A stretch of 64,000 nt of DNA from Myxococcales bacterium (GTDB lineage Bacteria > Myxococcota_A > Polyangia > Polyangiales > Polyangiaceae), in assembly GCA_016703425.1 (NCBI GenBank), contig JADJCA010000007.1, positions 62,001 through 126,000 of the forward strand. The letters run 5' to 3'. Shown here piece by piece: positions 37,318 through 46,117 of the stretch; positions within the stretch are counted from its first letter, which is position 1, and each line of letters opens with the position of its first letter. The notes under the pieces were generated by a model, which saw only the letters and a program-made list of their open reading frames with translations, was not told the origin of the DNA and did not search any database. The translations under genes were made by a program, and so were the position numbers.

Positions 37318-38394
37318 CTAGGGCGCGATCACGTCGGAAAACAGCTTCGCGATGACCTCGTGGCCCTTCGGCGTCGGGTGAATGCACGTGAGGTCGAACC
37401 AAAGCTCGGCGTTGGCGCCGCGGTAACACTGGAGCGTGGCGTCGTTGCGGCGATAGCCGTGACCGCAGAACGATTCGAGCAAGAAGACGATGTCCGACTT
37501 CGTGTCGACGGCGATGCGCATGTACTCCTCTTGGAGGTGCACCACCGCGGCCGTACCTTCGGTCCACGTGCCGCTCGTGCCGTCGAGGGCGGCCTGCGGG
37601 CACGAGAGCAAGTCGCCGCTCGTGTCTGTGTACTCGTAGACGTTGGCGAAGACGACGAAGCTGCCGTTCGGGAAGTGCGTGGGCGACTTGAGCCAGGTCA
37701 CCGCGTCGCGAAGCTTCGCCGCGCTGTCGTCGGCGGCCTTCAAGGCATCCACGGCCGAGAGCTTGTCCTTCATCCACGCGTGGATGTCGTTGCCGCCCAT
37801 GGTCATCACCACGAGGGTCTTCTTGGCTTCAACGCCCGTCGGGAAGCACTTCTCGATCTGCTTTCCGCCTTCTAGGAAGTCGTCGTTGCGAGCGCCCCAC
37901 TTGGAGCAATCGGACACCGCCACGGCGGAGCCGAACTTCGCCTTCACCGACGCCTCCACGCGCGCGCGGTAATACTCCCACGGCATCGTCGGCGGCGTGC
38001 CCGTCGTCACCGAGTCGCCGAGGAAGACGAGCCGCTCCACACCAGCGATGGCTTGGTGCTTGGTGCCCGCGCAGTTCTTCCCCATGACCGGCGCGAACTT
38101 GTCGTAGTTCGGCCCCACGATGGCGCCTTCGAGCGCTTGAAAACACTCCTTCGCGGTCGTCGGGCTCGGCTTCGGCGTGGCGTCGGGCACCGACGCGTCA
38201 CGCTCCACGACCGTCGACGGGCCCGTCGATGAGGCGGCCGGCGTCGTCGTCGACGACGGCGTGTATTCGTCACGCCCAATGACGGTGCGGTCGCCCCCGC
38301 TCGCGCCAGTGGGCCCCGCCGGCGGAGCGTCGGCGGAACAGCCAAAGGCCAACGCGGCGAAAAAGGCCGTCGCGCGGAGGAGCGTGTTTCCCAT
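37318..38394 (-). CDS. SGNH/GDSL hydrolase lipoprotein
   Basis: 358 residues with lipobox (LAFGC) and a Ser/Thr/Pro-rich linker. Catalytic blocks: LVFLGDSVTTG (block I, nucleophile Ser), MTMGGNDIH (block III, Gly-x-Asn) and DLTCIHPTPKGH (block V, Asp and His). These define an esterase or deacetylase acting outside the membrane. The substrate (polysaccharide acetyl, lipid) is not evident. It is convergent with the Cys-rich lipoprotein gene, 48 nt apart. Confidence 0.88.
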   Translation of the reverse strand: MGNTLLRATAFFAALAFGCSADAPPAGPTGASGGDRTVIGRDEYTPSSTTTPAASSTGPSTVVERDASVPDATPKPSPTTAKECFQALEGAIVGPNYDKFAPVMGKNCAGTKHQAIAGVERLVFLGDSVTTGTPPTMPWEYYRARVEASVKAKFGSAVAVSDCSKWGARNDDFLEGGKQIEKCFPTGVEAKKTLVVMTMGGNDIHAWMKDKLSAVDALKAADDSAAKLRDAVTWLKSPTHFPNGSFVVFANVYEYTDTSGDLLSCPQAALDGTSGTWTEGTAAVVHLQEEYMRIAVDTKSDIVFLLESFCGHGYRRNDATLQCYRGANAELWFDLTCIHPTPKGHEVIAKLFSDVIAP

Positions 38395-38470
38395 GCTCCG
38401 TGAGCGGTAGCGCCCTCCAGCGAAAGCGCCAACATAAAAACGACGTCGTTCCTATGTCTCGCGGGCGTCT

Positions 38471-40708
38471 CTACCAGCCGGCGCATGAAAGAGAGAGCGC
38501 GTTGACGGTCGCGCCGCCATAAAGAACCCAGGCGCCCCCTTCTGCGAGGGCAGCACCTAACACCAGCCCATCGGCCACAAGCTCGCTCCGCTGGCCGGCG
38601 GCATCTTCGAGCGTTTCCGTCGAGGACCCGAAATGCGTCGTAGCCCGCTCGGCGTCGGTCCACACGAGGAGGAGACGGTCGCCCTTCGCCGCGACGGCGA
38701 ACGAGGACGGCGAGCCCAGCGGGAGCGTGCGGCGCGGCCCGAAGTCCGCGGCCCCCTGCGGAAGGCGCCGGTAGTGGAGGCTCCGGGTCTCGCCTTCACG
38801 CTGATTCCACACGACGAAAAGCTCATCCCCTCGGGCGATCACCGCCGAGTCGCTGATGGTCCCCGTCGCGAGCTCGATGAGCGGTGGCACCACCTCGGCC
38901 ACGAGCGGCGGCACCACCGATGCGTAGAGCTTGCTCCCAGCCACGAACGTGATGGCGGAGCGGCTGCGCCCTGAGGCACCGGCGACCTGGCGCGGCAGCG
39001 CGGCAGGCGAATCTGCGTCACTGGCAAAGAGAGCAACCTCGGCGTTCTTGCCGTAGAGCGATGCGAGGCGCACCTCATCGCGGAGCGGAGCGTCCTTCTC
39101 GCCCAAGACGGTCCCCGCCGAGACGACGATCAGCTGCGTGGTGGTCGAAGCGACCGCGTGCTCCCGCAAGCGATAGCGAGCGCTGTTGCGCCCTCCCCGA
39201 GGAACGTACGGCCGTCGCTCGAGGTCCCGGAAGAAGAGTGAGACGAACGACGACTCCTCGCCACGCATCGCCGAGGTCCGCGCTCCGACGACGGCGACGT
39301 CGCCTTGAGTGACCGCGGGCACGAGCCGCACGTTGGGCGCCTCGGCCACGCCGGGGAAGACGAAGGCGATTGGCGCACCGCTATCGCCGATGGGCATGGT
39401 GAGGTTTGCGAACCACCACGCGTCCTCGCTCCCCGTCCTTCCGAAGCCCGTGATGAGCGCCTCCGGGTGACCGGAAGCGATCTGCGGTCGGCGGAAGAGT
39501 TGGCCGCTTGGATAGGAGCGCCGGCCAGAAACCACGCATCCCTTAGGCGGGCTCGAGGCGGTAGCAGCGGCAGGGCTCGGTGCCGCCGTTCGGTTGCGAA
39601 GGCCAACGCCAAGGGCCGCAGCGGCGCCAACGGCGAGCGTCCCCAGCAGCAAGAGCGGCAGCGAGCGGTCGCCCGCGGCGGACGCCAGCCTGGAGCGCGG
39701 CGCCGTCGTGCGGTCGCGGCCTCCGCTCTCTTCCGGTGAGGCGGGCATGGTCGCGGCCCGCGAGTCCGGCGGGGCGTCGCCGCCCTCATGCTCGCGCGCG
39801 CCGAGCAGCGCGAGCGGGGCGTCTTCGGCGAACGGCTGAAGATCGCGTACCAGGTGGCTCACGCTCGCGTAGCGCTCCGTCAGATCTTTCCGAAGACACC
39901 GGAGCACCACCGCTTCGAGCTCCTCCGGCAGGTCTTCGCGCAAGCTCCGCGGGCGCCGCGGCTCTTCGTTGACGATCATTACCGAGAGCGCCGTCAACGT
40001 GGGCGCCGAGAACGGCGGCTCACCGGTCACAAGCTCGTAGAGCACGGCCCCGAGCGCCCACACGTCTGTGCGAGCGTCGACTCCCTTCATGCTCTTGATC
40101 TGCTCCGGTGACATGTAGAGCGGAGAGCCCAGCGCATCGGTCGTCGCCGTTAGCGAGGGGCTCGCGGCCTCCGGCGCCTTGGAGATGCCGAAGTCGAGGA
40201 CCACGACGCGCTCGGCACCGTCGAAGCGACGGGAGACAAAGAGGTTCGACGGCTTGACGTCGCGATGCACGATGCCGCGCCGGTGCGCTTCCACAAGGGC
40301 GTGGCACGCGTCGAGGATGCAGCGCACGGCCGCCGGCACGGGGAGAGGGCCCACGATCCGGAGCACCTGCGCCAGGTCTGTGCCGACGAGCCGCTCCATC
40401 GCGATGTACGGCGCGCCGTCGTCGAGGGTCCCGACGTCGAGCACGCGCACCGCGTGCTCGCTCTCGAGCGCCGCCGCCGATTGAGCCTCCCGCAGAAAGC
40501 GCGCGCGCGCGCCGGTGCTCGCGAGGGCATCCTCGTTCATCAACTTGATGGCGACGCTTTTGCCGAGCTCGAGGTGCCACGCCGCGAAAACGACGCCCAT
40601 GCCGCCTTCGCCGAGGAGCCGCTCGATGCGGTACTTGCCAGCGATGACGTCGCCGCTCTTGGGTCGGTTCCCGTCCGCGCCGCCGCCGTCGCCGCTGCCG
40701 ACACGCAT
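38471..40708 (-). CDS. Membrane-anchored Ser/Thr protein kinase with C-terminal sensor domain
   Basis: 745 residues. A complete Hanks-type kinase domain at ~25-285: GEGGMGVVF, VAIKLM, HRDVKPSNL, DFGISK and SPEQI with WALGAVLYEL. An Ala/Pro linker, one membrane segment (SLPLLLLGTLAVGAAAALGVG) and a ~330-residue extracytoplasmic domain with propeller-like repeats follow. ATG 40708 is preferred; a TTG at 40726 forms a TTGA overlap with the preceding ATPase stop, which implies coupling to the ABC operon. It may report on transporter or envelope state; this is inferred from its position. Confidence 0.92.
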   Translation of the reverse strand: MRVGSGDGGGADGNRPKSGDVIAGKYRIERLLGEGGMGVVFAAWHLELGKSVAIKLMNEDALASTGARARFLREAQSAAALESEHAVRVLDVGTLDDGAPYIAMERLVGTDLAQVLRIVGPLPVPAAVRCILDACHALVEAHRRGIVHRDVKPSNLFVSRRFDGAERVVVLDFGISKAPEAASPSLTATTDALGSPLYMSPEQIKSMKGVDARTDVWALGAVLYELVTGEPPFSAPTLTALSVMIVNEEPRRPRSLREDLPEELEAVVLRCLRKDLTERYASVSHLVRDLQPFAEDAPLALLGAREHEGGDAPPDSRAATMPASPEESGGRDRTTAPRSRLASAAGDRSLPLLLLGTLAVGAAAALGVGLRNRTAAPSPAAATASSPPKGCVVSGRRSYPSGQLFRRPQIASGHPEALITGFGRTGSEDAWWFANLTMPIGDSGAPIAFVFPGVAEAPNVRLVPAVTQGDVAVVGARTSAMRGEESSFVSLFFRDLERRPYVPRGGRNSARYRLREHAVASTTTQLIVVSAGTVLGEKDAPLRDEVRLASLYGKNAEVALFASDADSPAALPRQVAGASGRSRSAITFVAGSKLYASVVPPLVAEVVPPLIELATGTISDSAVIARGDELFVVWNQREGETRSLHYRRLPQGAADFGPRRTLPLGSPSSFAVAAKGDRLLLVWTDAERATTHFGSSTETLEDAAGQRSELVADGLVLGAALAEGGAWVLYGGATVNALSLSCAGW

Positions 40709-40722
40709 TGGACGAGGGTACG

Positions 40723-41574
40723 TCAAAGATGCGGAAAGTGCGCGCGGAGCTCGCGCTCGAGGGCGTCGAACTCGGGACGATCCTCGACGTTCGGCTGGTA
40801 GGCGAGCCCGAGGGCCACCAGGTCGATGGTGCGTTGGACCCGCGCGCCGGGCTCGAAGGCGTCGTCCTTGCGGTCGCGTCCGAGGATGAAGATTGTGTCG
40901 CTCACGATCATCGCCGCGCGAATGTCGTGGGTGACAAGGACGACGGTGTTCTCGTCGTCAAGGTTCGCCGTCTGTTGAATGAGCCGACTGACGTCACCGA
41001 GGGCCGCCGGGTCGAGGCCGCTGAAGGGTTCGTCCATGAGCAGGAACGTCCGCGGCGCCACGAGCTGCTGGGCGATCGATGCTCGCTGCCGCTGCCCGCC
41101 GGAGAGCTCCTTCGGGTAGGCCTTGCGCCGGTCCTCCAACCTAAAATGCACGACGAGCTCGTTCACGCGCTTCTCAGCGGCAGCGGGCGTCATGCCCGCG
41201 AGCTTGCCGGCGAGGAGGAGATTCGACTCGACGCTGCGATGCTCGAGGAGCGGATAGTCCTGAAAGACGTAACCGACGCGCGAGACATCGAGCGGCCCAC
41301 CGCCATGCCCCGCGATCACGCCCTTGTCGGGTTGATCGAGGCCGGCGATAAGCCGCAAGAGGCGCGTCTTGCCGATGCCCGACGGTCCCAACAGCGCCAC
41401 CACTTGCCCCGTGACGGCGCCGTCGCGCTTCCGGTCGAGCATCTCCAGCGACAGGTCGCGCAAGACGAGCTTGTCGCCCAGCGTGAGCGAGACGTCCTTG
41501 ACCGACAGAAGGACGTCGCCCTCTTTGATCTCCTTGATCTCCTCGGCCTTCTTGGTCTCGTTGGTCTCGCTCAC
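40723..41574 (-). CDS. NitT/TauT-like ABC importer ATPase
   Basis: 283 residues. All ABC motifs are intact: Walker A GPSGIGKTRLLRLIAGLD, Q-loop GYVFQDYPLL, signature LSGGQRQRASIAQQL, Walker B FLLMDEPFSGLDP and switch VLVTHDIRAAM. The N-terminal extension is Glu/Lys-rich. It should power the permease encoded immediately upstream; its ATG overlaps the permease stop (ATGA). The substrate is unknown. Confidence 0.93.
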   Translation of the reverse strand: MSETNETKKAEEIKEIKEGDVLLSVKDVSLTLGDKLVLRDLSLEMLDRKRDGAVTGQVVALLGPSGIGKTRLLRLIAGLDQPDKGVIAGHGGGPLDVSRVGYVFQDYPLLEHRSVESNLLLAGKLAGMTPAAAEKRVNELVVHFRLEDRRKAYPKELSGGQRQRASIAQQLVAPRTFLLMDEPFSGLDPAALGDVSRLIQQTANLDDENTVVLVTHDIRAAMIVSDTIFILGRDRKDDAFEPGARVQRTIDLVALGLAYQPNVEDRPEFDALERELRAHFPHL

Positions 41575-42350
41575 CGCGCGACCTTTCCGAGCGAAGCCCA
41601 GGGGCAGACGACACGCTCCAAGAGTCCCATCGCGAAATCGATGGCGAGGCCCACCACGAGGATGACGAGCAAGATCGCGTAGACCTCGGGCAACAAGAAG
41701 TGCTTGTTCTCGTTCAGGAGCATGGCGCCGAGGCCGCCTTCGGCGCGACTGATCCCTTCGACCATCGTGATCATCGACCAGCCCATGGCGACGTTCTGCC
41801 TCGTGACGTCGAGCGCTTGCTCGAGCGTCCCGCGAACAACGACCTCCCAGACGGTGCGCAGCTCACCGGCGCCGAGCACCTTCATGTGCTCGAAGCGCGC
41901 GCGCGGGATGTCCGCGACGATGCGCTCCATCGCCGTCACGAAGAACGTGCTCATGCCAAAGACCAAGAGCGCCACCTTGAGTCCGTAGCCGCCGCCGGTC
42001 ATCAGCGTGAACGGGAAGACGAGGCCCGTAAGGCCCAAAAACCGAAGCTTCGCGACGCCCGCCACGACGGGACGAATGACCGGCACCACGCTCGCGTAGG
42101 CGAGCAAGAGCGACACCACGGTCGTGATGAGCGTCGCGTGCAGGATGAGCCGGAGCGTGACGAAGAGCTCGGGCCCCATGCCGCGCTGCCACCACAGCGC
42201 GCCGAGCGCGTGCCAGACCTCAAAGGGCTTGGGGAGACTCTGCCAAGGACTCGCGAGCCAGAGGGCCAGCGCGACGACGATCCAAACGGCGACGATGAGC
42301 CCCGTGGTGGAGGCGCGCAGCACTCGGTTGGGAAGGAAGCCGCTCCACAT
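41571..42350 (-). CDS. NitT/TauT-like ABC importer permease
   Basis: 259 residues from ATG 42350 with six hydrophobic segments. The cytoplasmic EAA-like loop sits in the stretch MKVLGAGELRTVWEVVVRG. Downstream come QNVAMGWSMITMVEGISRAEGGLG and a final membrane pair, as in BPD permeases of the TauC/SsuC type. A long N-terminal extension reaching 42725 lies inside the binding-protein gene and is rejected. It is coupled to the ATPase gene (ATGA). Confidence 0.9.
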   Translation of the reverse strand: MWSGFLPNRVLRASTTGLIVAVWIVVALALWLASPWQSLPKPFEVWHALGALWWQRGMGPELFVTLRLILHATLITTVVSLLLAYASVVPVIRPVVAGVAKLRFLGLTGLVFPFTLMTGGGYGLKVALLVFGMSTFFVTAMERIVADIPRARFEHMKVLGAGELRTVWEVVVRGTLEQALDVTRQNVAMGWSMITMVEGISRAEGGLGAMLLNENKHFLLPEVYAILLVILVVGLAIDFAMGLLERVVCPWASLGKVAR

Positions 42351-42385
42351 GGTGTCGCTCGCTACACGCGCTCTCTGCCGCGCGT

Positions 42386-44173
42386 CTAGGCGCCGGTGCC
42401 GAGCACGATGACGACGCGGCGGTTCTTGGCGCGACCTTCGTTGGTGGTGTTGGGCGCCACCGGCTCGGTCTGCCCCTTCGCGAAGACCTTCACACGACCT
42501 TCGGGGAAGTTCGTCGCGCTCTGCTTCTCGAGCCACGTCTTGACGGCGAATGCGCGCTGCTCGGAGAGCTTCATGTTGCCGTCGGGCGAGCCCTGATCGT
42601 CGGTGTGGCCGTGGATCTCGACGAGCGTTCCGCTGGCGACCACGAGATCGCCGAGCAGCGTCTTCAAGGTCTCCTGCGTCTGCCCCGTGAACTCGGCGCT
42701 GCCGGTGGCGAACTGAATGTCCCAAGCCTTGCGACTCACCACCGAGGTGATCTTCTGCGTCGCCGTGAAGCTCGGGTTGTCGGCCGGCGTCGCGGGCGCG
42801 GCCGCGTCGGCGAGGGCCTTGATGTACGCGGTGTCGGTGACCTTCTCGGCCGGGTAAATCGAGGGCACGAGATCGGGGTATTGCGATTTGACGATGTTGC
42901 CGAAGACCGTGTACGTCGCGGCGAAGGCGTTCACCGAACCGGGCGCCATGCCGAAGAGCTGGAGGTTGTCAGCGAGGTTGTTGACCGACGAACCGCCGAG
43001 CTCCACGACGAGCCCCTGCTTGTCCTTCTGCTCGACGACCTTGAAGTACTTGTGCCAGTAGGCCGCGTCCTTCTCCTTGTAGACGTGAGCGCTGATGGCC
43101 GCCGCCTTGCGGAGGGCTTCGTCGGATTGCTTGAGCTTGTCGCCGGCGTCGAAGATCGCGCCAAGCATGCTGCTGACGGTCTTCGCGTTCTTCGTCATCC
43201 ACTTCTTGTTGCCGATGATGACGTTGGGCATCTGCGAGCGGTACTCCTTCGTGGAGACGATGGAGACGAGGCCGCCCTTCTGCTCCGCCACGGTGACGTC
43301 ACCGGGCGTCCACGTGACGACGCCGTTGACGCACTTCTTCTCCTTCTGGCCGGTCTTGATGTTCTTCAAGTCGACGCAGAAGCCGCTTACGTATTTCTGC
43401 CCCGCGTCGATGTAGTCCGACGCGTTGACCCAGTTGAGCGCGTCAGGATCGTAGGTCGTCTCGCTGGGGTTGTTGGGGATCTTGTTGTCGCCGAGCCACT
43501 TGAGGGCGATGTTCCAGTCGCCGTCGCGGAGGTAGCCAGCCACGAGCCCGCCGCGCGCCGCCTGCGGGTTTTGCTTCCACGCCGGGGGCCCCATGAACTT
43601 GTCTTCGCCGCGGCTGTAGCCGGCCGAGCCGACGACCTGCGCGATGGAGTCGGGGCTGATCTTCTCCAAGCGATCGTTTAGCGCCTTCAAGAACGTCGCC
43701 GAGCCGTCGCCCATGATGGCCACGAAGTGAGCGCCGCCGGCGGGGTTGGCTTCGCCCTTCTTGAGCCCTTCGGCGAACGTCGCCAAGAGGTTCTGCATGT
43801 TGTCGGTGTTGTCCTCGCGGATGAGCTTGAGGTTCACGCCTCGCTCACACATGAGGCTGCCGGCGACGGCTTGCTTGCCGCCGGTCGCGTACATGAGGCC
43901 CATCTGCGCGTTCCACGCCCAGTGGTAGAAGCGGACCTCGGGCAGGTTCGCACAACCGGCCGGCGCATCGCCGACGGTCGGGAAGCTGCCGCTCCCCTCC
44001 CCCGGCAACTGCGCTTGGGGCGGTACGTTCGAAGATGGCACGAGCCCCGACGCGGCCGGCGGCGCGACTTGGCCGAGCCACTGCGGGTTCTTGTAAACGA
44101 CGAAGCCCCCCGTGGCTGCGACGACGACCGCAATGAAAACCTTCGCCTGCGTGGTGAGCCTGAAACGAGCCAC
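42386..44173 (-). CDS. ABC substrate-binding protein fused to C-terminal OmpA domain
   Basis: 595 residues from GTG 44173, with GGAGAGGG upstream. One N-terminal membrane anchor (AKVFIAVVVAATGGFVVY), a ~400-residue NMT1/TauA-like binding region (e.g. MCERGVNLKLIREDNTDNM, WMTKNAKTVSSMLGAIFDAG) and an OmpA-like C-terminus. The OmpA part shows the peptidoglycan-binding residues in IHGHTDDQGSPDGNMKLSEQRA and GRAKNRRVVI. The protein would tie an importer to the cell wall. The permease and ATPase genes follow on the same strand. Confidence 0.9.
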   Translation of the reverse strand: MARFRLTTQAKVFIAVVVAATGGFVVYKNPQWLGQVAPPAASGLVPSSNVPPQAQLPGEGSGSFPTVGDAPAGCANLPEVRFYHWAWNAQMGLMYATGGKQAVAGSLMCERGVNLKLIREDNTDNMQNLLATFAEGLKKGEANPAGGAHFVAIMGDGSATFLKALNDRLEKISPDSIAQVVGSAGYSRGEDKFMGPPAWKQNPQAARGGLVAGYLRDGDWNIALKWLGDNKIPNNPSETTYDPDALNWVNASDYIDAGQKYVSGFCVDLKNIKTGQKEKKCVNGVVTWTPGDVTVAEQKGGLVSIVSTKEYRSQMPNVIIGNKKWMTKNAKTVSSMLGAIFDAGDKLKQSDEALRKAAAISAHVYKEKDAAYWHKYFKVVEQKDKQGLVVELGGSSVNNLADNLQLFGMAPGSVNAFAATYTVFGNIVKSQYPDLVPSIYPAEKVTDTAYIKALADAAAPATPADNPSFTATQKITSVVSRKAWDIQFATGSAEFTGQTQETLKTLLGDLVVASGTLVEIHGHTDDQGSPDGNMKLSEQRAFAVKTWLEKQSATNFPEGRVKVFAKGQTEPVAPNTTNEGRAKNRRVVIVLGTGA

Positions 44174-44453
44174 GGTTCCCTCTCCTTCGCGTGACGAGCC
44201 TCGCGGCCTCCTCGCGCTGGCGGGGAGGATATCGGACGCGGGCCGAAACACGCTCTTTTGTGACGACAAGGCGCTGGCGACGCCAGGCCCTTCCGAACGG
44301 AGAAGAAGCTGGGGCCGGCCCAAGGCGGCGCAAGCTCCAATCGGCACAATCGGATTGGCACGCACGTTTCCACGCCGAAGCGATCGACGCCACACGGCCT
44401 CCTCTTAAGAGGAGGGACACAGAGGCTCGCCGATGCGCTCTTGCCTAGGGTGC
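44174..44453. other. Intergenic gap upstream of the binding-protein gene
   Basis: No convincing gene. It contains the SD for the GTG start. A TGGCAC-like sequence on the plus strand near 44356 has no plus-strand gene behind it and is not called a promoter. Confidence 0.5.
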
Positions 44454-45359
44454 CTAGCGCGACGCGCGGCGCGCGGGCTCCTCCGCGGCGTCCTCAAGCT
44501 CGGCGTAGACAGCGTCCATGTCTTGCGTCGTCTCGCGAATCGTCGCGACGCCCAGGCGAAGCTCATCGACACGCGACGACAGCTCCCCCGGCGCTGTCAT
44601 GGCGACGATCTCGTCGCCGAGCAAGCGCACCGTGTTGTCGAGGAGGTCCATCTGGCCGCGCGCGCCGGCGATGGTCTGCGCGAGGTCGTCGAAGCGACGA
44701 CGACGCTCGCCCAAGACCTCGAGGTTCTTCTCCGCAACCTCGCGCCGCTGGTCTCGCTCGGGGAACGCCTTCGCTTGGTCCTGATAGCGCCGCCAGAGCG
44801 CGTTCAGGTGCTCGAAGTTCACCATGCGGAGGTGCGCCTCGCCCTTGCTGGCCATGATGGCGAGATCGAGGAAGTCGTCGTAGAGGCCATCGAGCTTGAC
44901 GAGCTCGGCGCGCACCAGCTCGGCCGTCATCGACGGGTTCTCGAGGGCGAGCTTGCGAATGCGAGCGACGGCGTCGAAGAAGACTTGCGCGCGCGCCTGA
45001 TCGGCGTCGGGGAGCGAACGGTACTTGTCGTCGCGCACCCTCGTGATGCCGGCGAGGCGTTCTTGTTCGTGGACCTTGTCGAACCACACGTTCTGCAGCG
45101 CCGCCGAGTCGGGCGCGAAGAGCATCCACACCGTCTCGGCGACGAGCGCGCCGACGCCGATCCACCAGTGCCCCGTCGCCGCAGACGCCACCGATGCGCC
45201 CGCCAAGAGCGAGAGGTTGTAAGGATTCAGGAAGGCGTACTTGGCGTAAGGCGGATCGTCCGCGCTCTTCTTCTTCTTCACAGTCGGGCTCGGTTTCGCC
45301 GGGGGCGCGAAAGGTGACCGACCGATGGTACCATCGCCTTCGCGCGCGCGATTCATCAC
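44454..45359 (-). CDS. Two-segment membrane protein with coiled-coil
   Basis: 301 residues. A Lys/Pro-rich start, two hydrophobic segments (NPYNLSLLAGASVASAATG and GVGALVAETVWMLFAPDS), then a long coiled-coil: RRRRFDDLAQTIAGARGQMDLLDNT and similar. No named family is recognised. It lies upstream of the ABC operon on the same strand and is divergent, by 32 nt, from the other coiled-coil gene, so both share one promoter region. An accessory or assembly role for the transporter is inferred. Confidence 0.65.
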   Translation of the reverse strand: MMNRAREGDGTIGRSPFAPPAKPSPTVKKKKSADDPPYAKYAFLNPYNLSLLAGASVASAATGHWWIGVGALVAETVWMLFAPDSAALQNVWFDKVHEQERLAGITRVRDDKYRSLPDADQARAQVFFDAVARIRKLALENPSMTAELVRAELVKLDGLYDDFLDLAIMASKGEAHLRMVNFEHLNALWRRYQDQAKAFPERDQRREVAEKNLEVLGERRRRFDDLAQTIAGARGQMDLLDNTVRLLGDEIVAMTAPGELSSRVDELRLGVATIRETTQDMDAVYAELEDAAEEPARRASR

Positions 45360-45391
45360 GTTTGGATTCGCGTCGCAGCGGGAGGCTTCTC

Positions 45392-46042
45392 GTGGCGAAG
45401 AAGAGTTTGGGCGAGTCGGTGCTGGGTTGGTTCGTCGTCCGCGAAGACGACGAAGAGGCGAGTCCCGCAGAACTCATCGAGGAATACGCGGCGAAGCCGG
45501 CCGCCCAGCCGCCCGCGCCCGACGCGCCCAAGTCGCTCCGCCTCGACGGCGAGGTGCCGATGGTGACCGCGGGCCGGCACCTCGACGCCGCGATCCTCGA
45601 GAAGGTCTACCAGGCCGCGAAGATCTCCCCGGAGGAGCAGGAGCGCGTGAAGAAGGCCCAGGCGCTCGTCGACAGCCTGCCGGCGGAGACGCCGCAAGAC
45701 GTGAAGCGACAAATCGTGGAGGCTTCGCTCAAGGCCTTTCAGATCCCCATCGAGGACATCGTCGAGGGCGCGGTGGAGCAGATTCAGGCGCTCGAGGCTT
45801 ACATCCAGCACGGCGCGCGGCACACGCAGAGCGTGCTGGGCGACGCGCAAAAGCGCATCGAGAAGCTGCAAGCGGAGATCTTGGAGATCAAGAAGCTGAT
45901 GGAGCTTCAGGTTTCCACGCAGCAAGGCCTCGCGCGGAGCTGCAACGACGAGAAGGTCAAAGTCCAAAAAGTCCTCGAGTTCTTCGGTCAAGAAATTGTC
46001 GCGAAGGTTGTCCGCGACTCGCCAAAGCTCGTGGAGCCGTAG
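45392..46042 (+). CDS. Coiled-coil cytoplasmic protein
   Basis: 216 residues from GTG 45392, with GGGAGG 7 nt upstream. Alpha-helical: an Ala/Pro linker, then ISPEEQERVKKAQALVDSL and a coiled-coil region (HTQSVLGDAQKRIEKLQAEILEIKKLM). No membrane segment or enzyme motif. Divergent from the coiled-coil membrane-protein gene. The family seems conserved by style, but its function is unknown. Confidence 0.65.
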   Translation: MAKKSLGESVLGWFVVREDDEEASPAELIEEYAAKPAAQPPAPDAPKSLRLDGEVPMVTAGRHLDAAILEKVYQAAKISPEEQERVKKAQALVDSLPAETPQDVKRQIVEASLKAFQIPIEDIVEGAVEQIQALEAYIQHGARHTQSVLGDAQKRIEKLQAEILEIKKLMELQVSTQQGLARSCNDEKVKVQKVLEFFGQEIVAKVVRDSPKLVEP

Positions 46043-46117
46043 CGCGGAGCCCTAGGCTGCGGGGCGGGCGCCGTAGCTGTCTGGCTGGCGACGCCTCCTT
46101 TCGGCTAACCTCCGCCG

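Noticed and set aside
42351..42725. N-terminal extension of the ABC permease.
   Set aside because: Lies in the binding-protein gene, Arg-rich, no membrane segment.
44350..44375. TGGCAC-like sequence resembling a sigma-54 promoter.
   Set aside because: The -12 half is poor and no plus-strand gene begins within about 1 kb.
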